A DNA stretch of 64,000 bases from Coleofasciculus sp. LEGE 07092 (GTDB lineage Bacteria; Cyanobacteriota; Cyanobacteriia; Cyanobacteriales; Coleofasciculaceae), in the NCBI RefSeq assembly GCF_015207375.1, contig NZ_JADEWY010000004.1:1-64000 (forward strand), read 5' to 3'. A program made the position numbers and the translations under genes. The notes under the pieces are model-generated. The model worked only from the letters and a program-made list of their open reading frames with translations. It did not search any database and was not told the origin of the DNA. Numbering within the stretch: position 1 is the first letter of the stretch; each line of letters begins with the position of its first letter. Positions 1-9,889 of this stretch are shown piece after piece.

Positions 1-39
1 CCTTGTCCCCTTGTCCCCTTGTCCCCTTGTCCCCTTGTC
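1..39. repeat. Short tandem repeat (TTGTCCCC)n
   Basis: Four complete TTGTCCCC units plus partial ones lie just downstream of the clpP stop codon, and the array runs off the left edge. Octamer arrays like this are a common form of short tandem repeat between cyanobacterial genes. No function can be read from it. Confidence 0.85.
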
Positions 40-46
40 TCACTCC

Positions 47-670
47 CTAACCAACACCTACAGGAGTTCGCGTGGCTGAAGGACGCCGCTCGATCACTTG
101 GTCAATTAAACCGTAGTCCTTAGATTCTTTAGCTGACATGAAAAAGTCGCGTTCTGTATCTTCCTCAATCCGCTCTATGGGCTGACCGGTGTGGTCTGCC
201 AAAAGTTGGTTGAGCTGTCGCTTATGATAGAGGATCTCTTTGGCTTGAATTTCGATATCGGTTGCTTGCCCTTGAGCACCACCCAAAGGCTGGTGAATCA
301 TAATTCTGGAATGAGGTAAGCTCATCCGCTTACCTTTAGCACCAGCACTAAGCAAAAAGGCTCCCATACTGGCAGCTAAACCGACACAGATTGTGGAGAC
401 ATCTGGACGGATTTGATTCATGGTATCGTAAATACCCATGCCTGCCGTCACAGAACCTCCTGGAGAGTTGATGTAGAGGTAAATGTCTTTGTCTGGGTCG
501 TCTGCTTCTAAGTACAGAAGCTGGGCAACGATGAGGTTAGCCAAGTCAGAATCAACCTGTTGTCCCAGGAAGACGATGCGTTCCCGCAAAAGACGAGAGT
601 AGATGTCAAAGGCGCGTTCGCCACGACCAGATTGTTCTATAACTGTAGGAATCATGCGGTAAGAGCTCAA
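47..670 (-). CDS. clpP: ATP-dependent Clp protease proteolytic subunit ClpP
   Basis: Serine peptidase of family S14 that forms the tetradecameric barrel of the cytosolic Clp protease and works with ClpA/ClpC/ClpX-type unfoldases. The 207 residues match the usual length. The triad is visible: Ser101 in GLAASMGAF, His126 in IMIHQPLGG and Asp175 in ERDFFMS. The NSPGGSV motif that forms the oxyanion region is at about 68-74. Cyanobacteria carry several clpP paralogues and a ClpR; with all three catalytic residues present this is an active ClpP, but which paralogue cannot be told from the window. It is read away from the downstream TTGTCCCC array. Confidence 0.96.
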   Translation of the reverse strand: MSSYRMIPTVIEQSGRGERAFDIYSRLLRERIVFLGQQVDSDLANLIVAQLLYLEADDPDKDIYLYINSPGGSVTAGMGIYDTMNQIRPDVSTICVGLAASMGAFLLSAGAKGKRMSLPHSRIMIHQPLGGAQGQATDIEIQAKEILYHKRQLNQLLADHTGQPIERIEEDTERDFFMSAKESKDYGLIDQVIERRPSATRTPVGVG

Positions 671-739
671 GCTGGTATTTTTCTAGATTGTAGCGATTGA
701 CACGCGGCTATTGTCGGATTAGCTCAAACCCATAACACT

Positions 740-1315
740 TCATAAATAAATCTCTTGTCCTTGTTCGGTAAAGCGAACCTCTTTAATCTTGAGCGGAGAA
801 TTCTCGATTAGGGTTTTGCGCAAGCTACCAAATAAGGCAAATCGTTCGCAGGTAGAGAGGGAGGCAAAGTGTCGCCGGGAATCTGGAGACAGGCGCAAAT
901 CGATGGTAGCGACACCACTGCTGGAATTGAGGTTGACACGATAGCCTGCTAGCTCGAAGTCGCTGGAGTTCACTTGCTCTAGGACTTTGCCGACAGCGGC
1001 ATTGGCAGAATTGGTAGTGGGAACGTCTACTTTTTCAGGGATTAACGTCTCACACTGACTGTCGGCTTGATAGATGCTGAGGGTAACGGTGTTCGCAGGA
1101 TTCTGAGTGACAGATACTGGAGAAGAGTTAGATTTATCGATGACTGAGGCGTTCTGATTTGGGGTGATTGATGGGGTTGGATTAGGATTAGTTGCTGTCG
1201 GCGGCAGTTCAGGGGCATTTCCACTCCTGCTAGTTGCAAGTAAACCCCAGCTACTAAACCCCGCAAGTATCATGCTGGTGACTATAGGAATTAAATAGGA
1301 TTTAAGACTATTCAT
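740..1315 (-). CDS. GerMN domain protein, membrane-anchored
   Basis: A 191-residue protein with one hydrophobic N-terminal segment (about residues 7-27, signal anchor or signal peptide), then a low-complexity Pro/Asn/Thr/Ser linker to about residue 75, then a C-terminal domain of roughly 110 residues. That domain ends in a pattern typical of GerMN domains (named after Bacillus GerM): a strand with VATIDLRLSPDS followed by an amphipathic helix and the ending VRFTEQGQEIYL. GerMN proteins are secreted or periplasmic; their biochemical role in cyanobacteria is not known. The gene stands alone on the minus strand upstream of clpP with a 69-bp gap. Confidence 0.8.
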   Translation of the reverse strand: MNSLKSYLIPIVTSMILAGFSSWGLLATSRSGNAPELPPTATNPNPTPSITPNQNASVIDKSNSSPVSVTQNPANTVTLSIYQADSQCETLIPEKVDVPTTNSANAAVGKVLEQVNSSDFELAGYRVNLNSSSGVATIDLRLSPDSRRHFASLSTCERFALFGSLRKTLIENSPLKIKEVRFTEQGQEIYL

Positions 1316-1960
1316 ATCGGATGGGTTGTTGCCTCTGGTAGATGTTCATTTTTTAGGATTCGAGGCAATGAGCGACTCATCCGGATAGGAATTGTTCTTG
1401 GGGAAATCTGTTATCCGGGAGATGAGGAGATGGGGAGGATTAATTGAAATGAAGGAAGGTGAAATGAATGAAGGAGAAGTAACGATAACTGCCACTAATT
1501 ATAGAAGTCGCGTAATCACCAATATAAAATCGGGACAAAGGCATAGATGATGGGGTCAAATGGCTAGACTAATGCCTCCCTAAAATCAAAGATTTGATGA
1601 ACTTCATGAGTTTCTAGCTGAATCACCTCAGATTTGTGCCAATAATAGAAGTAAGGAATTATGCGGGAACTCTACAGCTAGAGTTAAAAATCCACTTCTA
1701 ATTTTTACGGAGACTTGATCAGTCTCTCGATTTTCTATGCCGTGGGTAGTGTAGCTGTGTCCCAAAAGCTTAAGGGTTGTATCTAATCAGGTATTCAGGA
1801 TTTTGCATCTCATCCATTAGTAAATCGAGGTTCATTACTGCCTTACTAAGTTTTGGCTGGAACCTTGTAGAGACATTACCTACAACGTCTCTAATCCAAT
1901 GCTTAATCAACACTACAAATTTCAGGGGTAAATTACTTTGTCTACCCTTCAAGGGATTTC
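1316..1960. other. Non-coding stretch, no clear feature
   Basis: About 645 bp between two diverging genes. Short open frames on both strands near 1770-2060 lack family resemblance and overlap the 5' end of the next gene, so I do not call them. The span should hold the promoters of both flanking genes, but I see no convincing -35/-10 pair. Confidence 0.5.
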
Positions 1961-3253
1961 ATGAAAGACCCTATTATCTTGCGACACAAACATACATTAT
2001 CACCAATCACCGCTATTTATTGGAAAGATTTACTTTATCGCGTCAGCAAGATTGGTACTGAACTGGAAGTGGCTTGTCCAAAGGGGTTAGAATGCTCCAT
2101 CTTTGAAGAAGTGGTACGCCAAGACTTAGAACCGTCCCATGATTTTGAACGACTGGGAACCTATGGCGTCATGGATGTCATACCTGAACACTGCGGCATT
2201 GAGATTCGGGTAATTGGTCGGCAACCTTACTTTCGTATCTTACAGCAGCAGTATAGCCAGATCATCGACCGACTAGAAGCTAGAGATGCACGCCTCAAAG
2301 CCACTTGTGGATTACACTTTCATTTGCTAACTCCAGGTTTAGCCGAACCCGTTCCCGAAATCATTCTTGCTAATCTGTGGAATCTGATACGTCGCTATGC
2401 TCCGGAACTGAAATTTATCACTAGTGGCGGTGACAAACGAGAAGCCCTTTGCCGCCGCCGCAATCACAACAGCCATTTAGAAATGGTGCATCATTCCCCT
2501 GGAATGACGAGTATGGCTGAGATTCAAAAACTACTCAAGCAAAGTCATAGAGTACCGGAGCATCAAAACTTCCTCAATTTAGAACATCTCAGCTTTACTG
2601 AAACCGGAAACGTACTCCCCTTTCACCTAGAGTTTCGTTTCCCTGATGCTGATTTCTCGCCAACTTCAATAACAGCCAAGACTTTTTTGTTTCTGGCAAT
2701 GCTCCTCAAAGCCGTAGACTTAAGTCAATATGGGGTGATTCATGTCGGTAAAATCAGTTCTTGGCGACGCAAAATTAAATTGCTGAATATGATTAGCAAC
2801 AACAAGGGCAATCTAGCAAACAGCGACACCAGTGCTGTTACTGATGAGATCATCGAGGAATTGCGCCAGGGAGCTTATGAATTGTTGGACTTGCTAGCTC
2901 CTACTTTCAGTCGTTTTACAGACAACCCAGCTTTAGATGTGTTAACGGCTTTAACGGAGCAACCTATCTCTCTGCTGCGCTGTGCCGGTTACAGTTGGGA
3001 TGAAATTGAAACGCTATTAGCCAGTCGAGCGGCATTAGATGAAGTTGGACTCGATGAAACCGACCGTCGTTTAATGCAGTGTATCGAGCTAGGGGAGTGG
3101 GCAAATCTGTCGTCGGTTGATGCTTGGCGCTGGTATGCTGCCCGCGAACTTTATCTTACACCACAAAACCTTGAACTTCGCTTAGAACGGTTGGCAGCTT
3201 TACGAGGTATTCGCTGGGATATTCGCCAAGGGGCAATGGTCTTTACCAGTTAA
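1961..3253 (+). CDS. Putative amidoligase-family enzyme
   Basis: A 430-residue protein. Its N-terminal 250 residues carry the three strand motifs expected of the amidoligase (PF12224-like) branch of the glutamine synthetase / GCS fold: IGTELEV at 31-37 (G.E.E type), GIEIRV at 79-84, and CGLHFHL at 116-122 (metal-binding H.H pair), followed by EFRFPDAD near 225. Family members are thought to ligate amino acids or peptides to amines using ATP. The C-terminal 100 residues are helical, with no family recognised. The start was taken at the ATG at 1961; no strong Shine-Dalgarno is seen. It is a single gene without an obvious partner. The assignment rests on motif pattern only. Confidence 0.55.
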   Translation: MKDPIILRHKHTLSPITAIYWKDLLYRVSKIGTELEVACPKGLECSIFEEVVRQDLEPSHDFERLGTYGVMDVIPEHCGIEIRVIGRQPYFRILQQQYSQIIDRLEARDARLKATCGLHFHLLTPGLAEPVPEIILANLWNLIRRYAPELKFITSGGDKREALCRRRNHNSHLEMVHHSPGMTSMAEIQKLLKQSHRVPEHQNFLNLEHLSFTETGNVLPFHLEFRFPDADFSPTSITAKTFLFLAMLLKAVDLSQYGVIHVGKISSWRRKIKLLNMISNNKGNLANSDTSAVTDEIIEELRQGAYELLDLLAPTFSRFTDNPALDVLTALTEQPISLLRCAGYSWDEIETLLASRAALDEVGLDETDRRLMQCIELGEWANLSSVDAWRWYAARELYLTPQNLELRLERLAALRGIRWDIRQGAMVFTS

Positions 3254-3423
3254 TAGACATAAGAAATAAGTCAGTTCATAGTTGGCACAAAGCGTGCCTC
3301 AAGCCCTAAAGCGCTGACTACGAACACTTAAGTCAGTGCCATTGCTGTACAAAGAATAATGAAACTCCCGAAGTTTCCCCACACCCCTCCCCAGTAACCT
3401 TATATTTGTGTCAAGCTACTTAC

Positions 3424-3999
3424 CTAGGCAGCTTGGGCTAAAGTTGCGAGATTCACCGAATTTTCTACCTGAACGACAGCCGTTAAGCGATCGCGCGGAT
3501 CGTTTTCCAGACGAGTAATTGAAACCGATTGTCCTGGATAAAGTTCAGCGGCTGCTGCTTCTAAATCAGGTTTGAGGGCAGCAAACGCTTCGTCTGTGTT
3601 GGGTGCTTGCAAGCGATCATTCGCCATATAAACGAATTTTCCACCCTCTAAGCTCAGTTTTCCTGTAACCCGGTTATCGGACTCTAGCAAAGCCCCAAAC
3701 GTTGCGGTTGCCTTGGCGACATTTAAAATGCGGTCTTTATGGGTTTCACCTTCACCTAATTTACGTTGAGCATACAGACCAAATTGACCATTAGCATGAT
3801 CCATCGCGTAATTAATTTCATGGGTAATTAGCATAATACCGGGACCATTAGGCACATGGCGATAATCAGCGACATCAATCAACGTACCTTTCAGCTTTTG
3901 TCGGCGAATCCATTCGTGAAAAATTTCGATAAAGGTTGTTTCGTCAATGTTGGTTTCCGGACGAACAAAGAATTTAATGCAAAAACGATCAAGATTCAT
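3424..3999 (-). CDS. Conserved hypothetical protein beside nitrite/sulfite reductase
   Basis: A 191-residue soluble protein with no signal peptide or membrane segment. I prefer the ATG at 3999 (MNLDRF) to an upstream one at 4074 because GGAAGAAAG lies just before it at good spacing and the upstream 25 residues look unrelated. Visible features are an N-terminal FCIKFFVRP strand, a central region with an aromatic, glycine-rich stretch around HGxxQFGLYAQRKL-like sequence, and an Ala/Glu-rich C-terminal helix. It lies 108 bp downstream of the siroheme reductase gene on the same strand, so an operon and a link to that enzyme are possible (inference). I do not recognise a named family. Confidence 0.75.
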   Translation of the reverse strand: MNLDRFCIKFFVRPETNIDETTFIEIFHEWIRRQKLKGTLIDVADYRHVPNGPGIMLITHEINYAMDHANGQFGLYAQRKLGEGETHKDRILNVAKATATFGALLESDNRVTGKLSLEGGKFVYMANDRLQAPNTDEAFAALKPDLEAAAAELYPGQSVSITRLENDPRDRLTAVVQVENSVNLATLAQAA

Positions 4000-4107
4000 T
4001 CTTTCTTCCTTCAAGTTTTTCTGAGAATTGGCGCGTTGCAGATTGCCATTGCACACACTCCCCAACACGCACAATTCACTTTACAGATGCACTAATTTGA
4101 TAAGCTG

Positions 4108-6450
4108 CTATGAGCCAGCCACCTGCATTTGCTGCTCTATCAGCCATTTACTGAAGCTAACGGGAGTAGTAACACCCGCCTGCACCATGCGAGTATTGCA
4201 TTCATGAGCGGCTTCAATAAACAAACGAGCTTCTTCAATGAGTTGTCTTGTTTGATCGAGGTTCTTAGCCTCGTGGCGTTGCTCATAGGTATTGAACAAA
4301 TAGCTGGCAAATTTCCCTTTTGCAAAGGGGTCAAAGAATAGCTCAGTATCGTAGAAATAGGTGCGGAACTCGTTAACAATTACATCTGGCTCATTGGTAA
4401 TATCTATGTTCTGCACTTTCAGCAACGCCTGAGCTGCACTCAACATCGCTTCTAGCGCCTTCTCTGCCGCTTGCTGCACGTTCCCATTGTTGGAATTGCC
4501 TTCTAGCAGCAGGGTGGCATCAAAGTAAATACTTTCTGCCGCTGCTACACCAAAATCGGTTAAGGAAACAACTTCTCCGGCACATTCACCCACTCCAATG
4601 TCACCGATTGTAAATTCACGGGCATCGCCCCAATCAGTGTAGAAGGATTTATCAACGGCATAGAGTGGCACTTTTGTAAAGGGCTGTATTTGGTCTTTAA
4701 TTTCCTTTTTACCAACGCGGTTTACAAATTGGGGAAATTTTTCACCGTTTTGGCGTTCTCGCAGATACTTATCGACCAAAAATTCTACTACCTCTGGCAC
4801 ACGCTTGGAGGGAATTACACCTAAGGATTGTCCATATTGAGCGGCATTATTATCCCATTCACCTCCGAGGATGAGATGGAAGTGAGGCACCCGATGGCGA
4901 TCAACCAGACGGTTTGAGCCGTAGAAGCCAATTTCGGCAACCATTTGTTGACCGCAGGAGTTGAAACAACCGCTGACTTTAATGCGAATATCTTTAACGG
5001 CGGCATCGTACTGCCAACCTTTAACCGTTAAGCGATCGCGTAATTCCCCAGCTAAACCGCGAGAGCTAGAAATACCTAACTTACAGGTATCTGTACCGGG
5101 GCAGGCAGTAATATCGACAATCGAGTGTGCGCCCGCCCCATGGAGATTAATCTCTTTGAGTGCTAGATAGAGAGCCGGTAAATCTGCTTCGTGAATCCAA
5201 CGCAGCAGGATATTTTGCTCTACCGTTGTGCGGATGGTGTCGCGGGTAAAGCGACGGGTAACATCAGCTAAACCGCGCATTTGTTGGGAGGTTAAATCAC
5301 CTAAAGGGAGAGCGATCGCTACACAAACAAACCCCCCTTGCCGTTGGGGATACAAATTAGTCGATTTCCACTGAGCAAAGGCTTCTGCATCCTCACCCAA
5401 GTCAATGGATTGTTCGGCAGACACAGGCTCCGGCAATCCGGCTTCTTCAAAGGTTGATAAACTGTCTAAGAATTCCGTCCATTTCGGGTCATGCTCTAAA
5501 GCGGCTCGTTCTTCTTTCACTAAGCGACGGAATTCTTCAATTCCTAACTTAGTAACGAGAAACTTAATCCGCGCCTTATTGCGATTTTTCTTTTCACCCA
5601 AGCGAGCATACACCCGCGCTACAGCTTGAGACAGGGGCAGTAATTCTTCGGGGGGGACAAACTCATCCAGCAGTTTAGCCAGATGGGGAACCGCACCTAA
5701 TCCACCTCCCACATACATCTCAAAGCCTTGTTGCTCCACACCATCCACCGTCCGGGTTGTGGCAATCAAACCCATATCATGCATATAGGTTAAACCACAA
5801 GGATGCTGCTTACAGCCAGAGAAGGCAATCTTAAACTTCCGTCCAAAGTCTTGTACATCTCGGTGTCCCAAGAAGTAACGAGTCGCGGCATCAGCATAGC
5901 CACTGACATCAAAGGCTTCATCGTGGCAAACGCCAGCGAGAGGGCAAGCCGTGACATTCCGCACCGAGTTACCGCAAGCTTCACGAGTGGTGATACCCAC
6001 AGCCGCCAAACGCCGATGCATATCTGGGGTATCCTCGATGGAAATAAAGTGAAGTTGAATATCCTGACGGGTGGTTATGTGCAGGATGCAATCAGAATAC
6101 TCTTCCGCCACATCTGCCAGCACTTCCATCTGTTCAGCCGTCATTCCCCCATAGGGAATTTTGATGCGCTGCATCCCCGGCGCTTCCCATTTAGTTTCGG
6201 GTCCTTTCGTTAAGTCTCGATGGGGGAAGGGAATTTCTTGAGACTGTTCACCATCGTATCGGAAGCCGTTGTCATAGCGCTGACCATAGGCACCCCGACG
6301 CAGCCGTAACTCAGCAAACACTTTCTCATCCAGCTTTCCCTGGCAGCGTAAGGTCATTTGGGTTTCAAACAGATCAATCTCCTCCGCCATCTGAGTGGGA
6401 ATTTTCTCGGCTAGGACGGCTTTCCACGTTACATTTTGTTCAGTTGTCAT
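4108..6450 (-). CDS. Ferredoxin-type nitrite/sulfite reductase with C-terminal extension
   Basis: Siroheme [4Fe-4S] enzyme for six-electron reduction of nitrite or sulfite in the cytosol. The two pseudo-repeats of the family are visible. The second half carries the exact cluster motif C-x5-C...C-x3-C (Cys450, Cys456, Cys495, Cys499, in TACPGTDTC and SGCFNSCG). The first half carries a related but altered set, Cys169/Cys175 in TACPLAGVC and Cys213/Cys218 with a C-x4-C spacing. At 780 residues it is about 200 longer than typical NirA or Sir. The extra C-terminal region (about 620-780) is helical and may be HEPN-like. Nitrite and sulfite cannot be told apart from motifs alone. No nitrate transporter or narB lies in the window. 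Confidence 0.85.
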   Translation of the reverse strand: MTTEQNVTWKAVLAEKIPTQMAEEIDLFETQMTLRCQGKLDEKVFAELRLRRGAYGQRYDNGFRYDGEQSQEIPFPHRDLTKGPETKWEAPGMQRIKIPYGGMTAEQMEVLADVAEEYSDCILHITTRQDIQLHFISIEDTPDMHRRLAAVGITTREACGNSVRNVTACPLAGVCHDEAFDVSGYADAATRYFLGHRDVQDFGRKFKIAFSGCKQHPCGLTYMHDMGLIATTRTVDGVEQQGFEMYVGGGLGAVPHLAKLLDEFVPPEELLPLSQAVARVYARLGEKKNRNKARIKFLVTKLGIEEFRRLVKEERAALEHDPKWTEFLDSLSTFEEAGLPEPVSAEQSIDLGEDAEAFAQWKSTNLYPQRQGGFVCVAIALPLGDLTSQQMRGLADVTRRFTRDTIRTTVEQNILLRWIHEADLPALYLALKEINLHGAGAHSIVDITACPGTDTCKLGISSSRGLAGELRDRLTVKGWQYDAAVKDIRIKVSGCFNSCGQQMVAEIGFYGSNRLVDRHRVPHFHLILGGEWDNNAAQYGQSLGVIPSKRVPEVVEFLVDKYLRERQNGEKFPQFVNRVGKKEIKDQIQPFTKVPLYAVDKSFYTDWGDAREFTIGDIGVGECAGEVVSLTDFGVAAAESIYFDATLLLEGNSNNGNVQQAAEKALEAMLSAAQALLKVQNIDITNEPDVIVNEFRTYFYDTELFFDPFAKGKFASYLFNTYEQRHEAKNLDQTRQLIEEARLFIEAAHECNTRMVQAGVTTPVSFSKWLIEQQMQVAGS

Positions 6451-6612
6451 GTCAGAATCCTAAGGAAACGTTACTAAGAGTTGGGGCTGGTCGGATTAAT
6501 TGGGACAATCAATCATCTTCCTACCTATCCCTACTAGTTCGATCGGATTTTTAATTTTTTTTTACAGTTAAAGCTTAGTGGAGAGTGGGGAGTAGTGCTT
6601 TCGGGATTTTTT

Positions 6613-7347
6613 TTAAATAAACACTAAGGGTTTATTCTTCAACGGCGCAAACGCTTCCGAGTCGAAGCGGTACAAACTCGCTGGACGTCCCGCCCCTCGT
6701 GATACCTTCAAACCTGTATCTGCCAAAAAACCCAGCTTCAAGAGGCGCGTGCGGAAATTGGAATAATCGGAGAAGTTTTCCCCCAAAACGGTCGTGTAAA
6801 GCTGATAAAGGTCGCCGAGGGTGAATAGTTCCGGCAGTACGTCAAAGGCAACGGGGCTGTATTCTAACTTATTGCGTAGTCGCCGATAGCCGTACTCTAA
6901 GATTTGATTGTGGTCAAAGGCAAGCTGGGGTAACTCGGTGACAGGATACCAGGCAATACCGCTGACTCCCTCAGCAATTAATTGGGCTTCTTCAAACCGG
7001 ACTAGGGCAAAGTAACTGACTGATAGGTAGCGGACGCCAAAACTGTCCGGTGATTCTCGTGGGTCACGACCAGGACCGCCGAAGGTGTACAGTTGCTCTA
7101 GGTATAAGTTATTGACCCGGATTTTTTCTGCTAAGATGCGATGTGCGGCATCTTCTAAGGATTCTCCATTGCGCACCAGCGTCCCTGGCAAACTCCATTG
7201 AGCTGAGAACGGTTCGTCTTGGCGCATCACCAACAGCACCAAGACACGATTTTGCTGGGTATCGACCGAGAAAATAACGTTATCAACTCCGACTTTGAAA
7301 TCGGCTAACGCTGGTTGGTTTACCTGCTTGGTGCCGCGTTCTGGCAT
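6613..7347 (-). CDS. nrtR: NrtR-family NUDIX-domain transcriptional regulator of NAD metabolism
   Basis: A 244-residue protein with an N-terminal NUDIX-like domain ([25 protein letters not shown], a Nudix box that departs from the catalytic consensus) and a C-terminal winged-helix region of about 80 residues ending [13 protein letters not shown]. This layout defines NrtR, a repressor of NAD biosynthesis and salvage genes that senses ADP-ribose or related compounds. The gene overlaps the 3' end of nadD by 28 bp and is in one operon with pncB and nadD, as expected for a local regulator. A hydrolase-only role (ADP-ribose pyrophosphatase) is the alternative, but the altered Nudix box and C-terminal domain favour the regulator. 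Confidence 0.82.
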   Translation of the reverse strand: MPERGTKQVNQPALADFKVGVDNVIFSVDTQQNRVLVLLVMRQDEPFSAQWSLPGTLVRNGESLEDAAHRILAEKIRVNNLYLEQLYTFGGPGRDPRESPDSFGVRYLSVSYFALVRFEEAQLIAEGVSGIAWYPVTELPQLAFDHNQILEYGYRRLRNKLEYSPVAFDVLPELFTLGDLYQLYTTVLGENFSDYSNFRTRLLKLGFLADTGLKVSRGAGRPASLYRFDSEAFAPLKNKPLVFI

Positions 7348-7910
7348 TCGTACAACTGCTCTTGATGGATGTAGTCCTCAACGGGAGGCGTCAAGACCTC
7401 AGAGTCTCCTTTTTCACGATACTCTGTAGAAGACACTGCCGGAACTTGCAGATCGGCGACTTCTACACGAGCACCTAGCTGCCTCAACCTCTGGATATCT
7501 TCGTCGTTTATTTCATAACCCGGACGCGGGACTACTAGCAACTGCACTTGTGCTAACAATTTTTCAACTTCATACCACTTGGGCAACTGACTGACTAAAT
7601 CCGAACCAATGATCAAGGTGTACTCGACTTCCTCTCCCCAAATTTCCTTGGCTTTCTTGACGGTTTCCAGAGTTCTGCCACTGCTGAGTTCTTCGTGCAA
7701 AGCGATGTTGTTTTGAGGTGTATCAATTTCGGAAATTAAGACTCGCAACATCCGCTTACGGTGTTCAAGGGGGGTTTGGTGAGATTTAAAGGGATTATCT
7801 GACGCCCAAGCTGCTATCCCATCATAGCGATCGCACAACCACTTGAGAATGGCTTTGTGTCCTGCAGTCGGTGGATCGGCACTAGTACCAAAAAGTGCAA
7901 TGGTGTTCAT
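7320..7910 (-). CDS. nadD: Nicotinate-nucleotide adenylyltransferase-like protein
   Basis: Makes nicotinic acid adenine dinucleotide from nicotinate mononucleotide and ATP. The 196 residues fit NadD. The N-terminal nucleotidyltransferase motif reads [13 protein letters not shown]: the second half of the (H/T)xGH signature is intact (T-A-G-H), with threonine at the first position as in a subset of the family. The C-terminal motif SSTEYRE corresponds to the ISSTxIR ATP-binding motif. It sits between pncB (80 bp upstream) and nrtR (28-bp overlap), so translational coupling with nrtR is likely. Confidence 0.88.
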   Translation of the reverse strand: MNTIALFGTSADPPTAGHKAILKWLCDRYDGIAAWASDNPFKSHQTPLEHRKRMLRVLISEIDTPQNNIALHEELSSGRTLETVKKAKEIWGEEVEYTLIIGSDLVSQLPKWYEVEKLLAQVQLLVVPRPGYEINDEDIQRLRQLGARVEVADLQVPAVSSTEYREKGDSEVLTPPVEDYIHQEQLYECQNAAPSR

Positions 7911-7932
7911 AAATTAATGATTTAGGGGAATG

Positions 7933-7952
7933 GGGAGTAGGGAGTAGGGAGT
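7933..7952. repeat. Short heptanucleotide repeat (GGGAGTA)n
   Basis: Nearly three tandem GGGAGTA units in the short gap between pncB and nadD. The same heptamer recurs at 10187-10210. Such heptamers are the classical short tandemly repeated repetitive sequences of filamentous cyanobacteria. Confidence 0.85.
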
Positions 7953-7990
7953 GCTAAAACTGAACCTGTGCAAGGGGTTTAATTTATCTG

Positions 7991-9361
7991 TTATTCCTCT
8001 TTCAATCTCTGTTCAACCTCTGTAGTAAGCTGTTGCAAGGTGTCAGAGATTTCTACGGAAATGGGTATTGGGTCGTGTAATTGGCGAGTTTGGGGGGGAA
8101 GACTGGCAACTGAGGCAGTGGTGCGATCGCTAATTATTCCCAAGGTTTCAGGTTCTCTCACGGGTTTACCCTGTTTCATTACCAACTCCAACAACGACTG
8201 TTCCTCACTAGTGGGGGCTTCTGACGTTATACCCAGTCGATCTGCTTGAATGAGGGATGTACCTTTTTGGAAGCGCCGAAACACTTGCTTGCAACCGGGA
8301 TAGGTTTCTTTACTACTCGACTGCTTCATTGTCGGAATGCCATCAATATCTACTAGTTTGTAGACACCGTTCACGGGTTTTCCTGTCACCAGTCGCGTAC
8401 CAACGCCATAACCATCAACAATACCACCCGCCCCTTTAATCTTGGCAATTTCCCATTCATCCATATCACCACTAGCAAAGATTTTCGCATCCGGCAGGAG
8501 CGATCGCACTTCTTTCGAGAGTGTGACTATATCTCCTGAATCCAGGCGCACCCCTGAAACCTGCGTTTGACCTGCCTTTACCTTTTCTGCCAGACCCTTG
8601 GCAGCGGCAACTGTATCGTAGGTATCAATTAACAAAGCCGCTGTGGGAAAATAGCGCTGGAAGGCTTCAAAGGCTTCATCTTCACTGCCAGAGATTGCCC
8701 CCAATGCCATCACCAGGGAATGAGCCATGGTGCCACTTGGCTGACTGCCTAATTTCAGCGCTGCCAAAACATTGGAGGTAGAATCAAACCCGGCGGCTAA
8801 AGCTGCTCGTGCTGCCCACATAGAACCCTGAGGGCTAAATGCTCGTCGGGTGCCAAACTCCAGTAATTTAGTGTCTGCACCGGCGATATCTCGCATTCGA
8901 GCGGCTCTCGTTGCAATTAAAGTTTGATAGTTAATGGTATTGAGAATATATGTTTCTACCAATTGAGCTTGCCACAGAGGTGCCTCTACCCGTAACAGAG
9001 GTTCGTTGGCAAATACAGCCGTTCCTTCTGGCACTGCCCAGACATCACCAGTGAAGCGTCCCGATTCTAGCAACAACCAAAAGCGATCGGGTACTTGCTC
9101 GAAAATTCCCGTTGCCTGTAACGCCTGAATCTGAGCCTGAGAGAACTGTAGCTTCTCTAGATAATCCAGCGCTTGTGCCAATCCCATGGCAATCAGGTAG
9201 CCAAAGCCACTGGGAAGCTTGCGCACAAATAGCTCAAAGCTGGCTCGTCGTTCCTCTAGACCTTCGCCAGTGTAACAAGCTACCATCGTCAGTTGGTAGA
9301 GATCGGTCAAAAGGCTGTATTCTTGTGCATCAAGGGTCAATTCTTGGTCTTCATGGTTCAT
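7991..9361 (-). CDS. pncB: Nicotinate phosphoribosyltransferase
   Basis: Converts nicotinate and PRPP to nicotinate mononucleotide in the Preiss-Handler NAD salvage pathway. Family signatures are clear: SLLTDLYQLTM at the N terminus, a TRAARMRDIAG region, FGTRRAFSPQG, the histidine motif GTMAHSLVMALG, and GVRLDSGDI for the phosphate-binding part. The ATG at 9361 is preferred; an in-frame GTG nine codons upstream (9388) is the alternative. Neither has a strong ribosome-binding site. It is the first gene of a pncB-nadD-nrtR cluster, and NadD acts on its product. The C-terminal 100 residues after the barrel are less conserved. Confidence 0.93.
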   Translation of the reverse strand: MNHEDQELTLDAQEYSLLTDLYQLTMVACYTGEGLEERRASFELFVRKLPSGFGYLIAMGLAQALDYLEKLQFSQAQIQALQATGIFEQVPDRFWLLLESGRFTGDVWAVPEGTAVFANEPLLRVEAPLWQAQLVETYILNTINYQTLIATRAARMRDIAGADTKLLEFGTRRAFSPQGSMWAARAALAAGFDSTSNVLAALKLGSQPSGTMAHSLVMALGAISGSEDEAFEAFQRYFPTAALLIDTYDTVAAAKGLAEKVKAGQTQVSGVRLDSGDIVTLSKEVRSLLPDAKIFASGDMDEWEIAKIKGAGGIVDGYGVGTRLVTGKPVNGVYKLVDIDGIPTMKQSSSKETYPGCKQVFRRFQKGTSLIQADRLGITSEAPTSEEQSLLELVMKQGKPVREPETLGIISDRTTASVASLPPQTRQLHDPIPISVEISDTLQQLTTEVEQRLKEE

Positions 9362-9388
9362 AACGCTGCTGGAAGAATGCTTCCTCAC

Positions 9389-9889
9389 TAGCCGTCTCTA
9401 GCCGGACTCATTGTAGAGTCCAGTTGGAGGAGGTGGGTTGATTGCTTCAATTATAGTAGAATTCACCAAAACTAATCCACTGAACTCAAGCTATAAATTT
9501 CTGTATCTCTGACGTGTCTGAAGAATAAGGCAGTCTGAGCTAGCGATTTAGAGAATTAATTGACGCTAAACCTGGATCAAAACAGTCGCTTGAGTATTTG
9601 GTGCGATCGCTTTCTAAATTAGAGCCTAAATCTGCTAAGATTTACCGACGATCAGAAGCAGAGCATCGTTACAAATTGTTGTAAAAGCTCAAAAATGTAA
9701 AAGAAAGTTTATAAGTTTGACCAATTATCTGACTTTTAGCTGGATTGTAAGAAAAGTATTGCAAACATAAACAAAAAAATATTGCAAAGTCTCTGCATTC
9801 TAGAGAGGCTCCCTCATAATTAAAGTGGATTGAAGAATTCAGTTATTCACTGTCACTTGTCGATCGTCACTTTATCAGGAGAGGCTAGT
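9389..9889. other. Non-coding spacer, AT-rich promoter region
   Basis: About 500 bp between the divergent pncB and a small plus-strand gene. It contains one HIP1 site near 9603 and an A/T-rich run at 9690-9830. I see no RNA gene or open frame worth calling. Confidence 0.5.

Noticed and set aside
1770-2061. Short open frames on both strands before the amidoligase-like gene
   Set aside because: They overlap each other and the following start, and show no family resemblance or ribosome-binding site.
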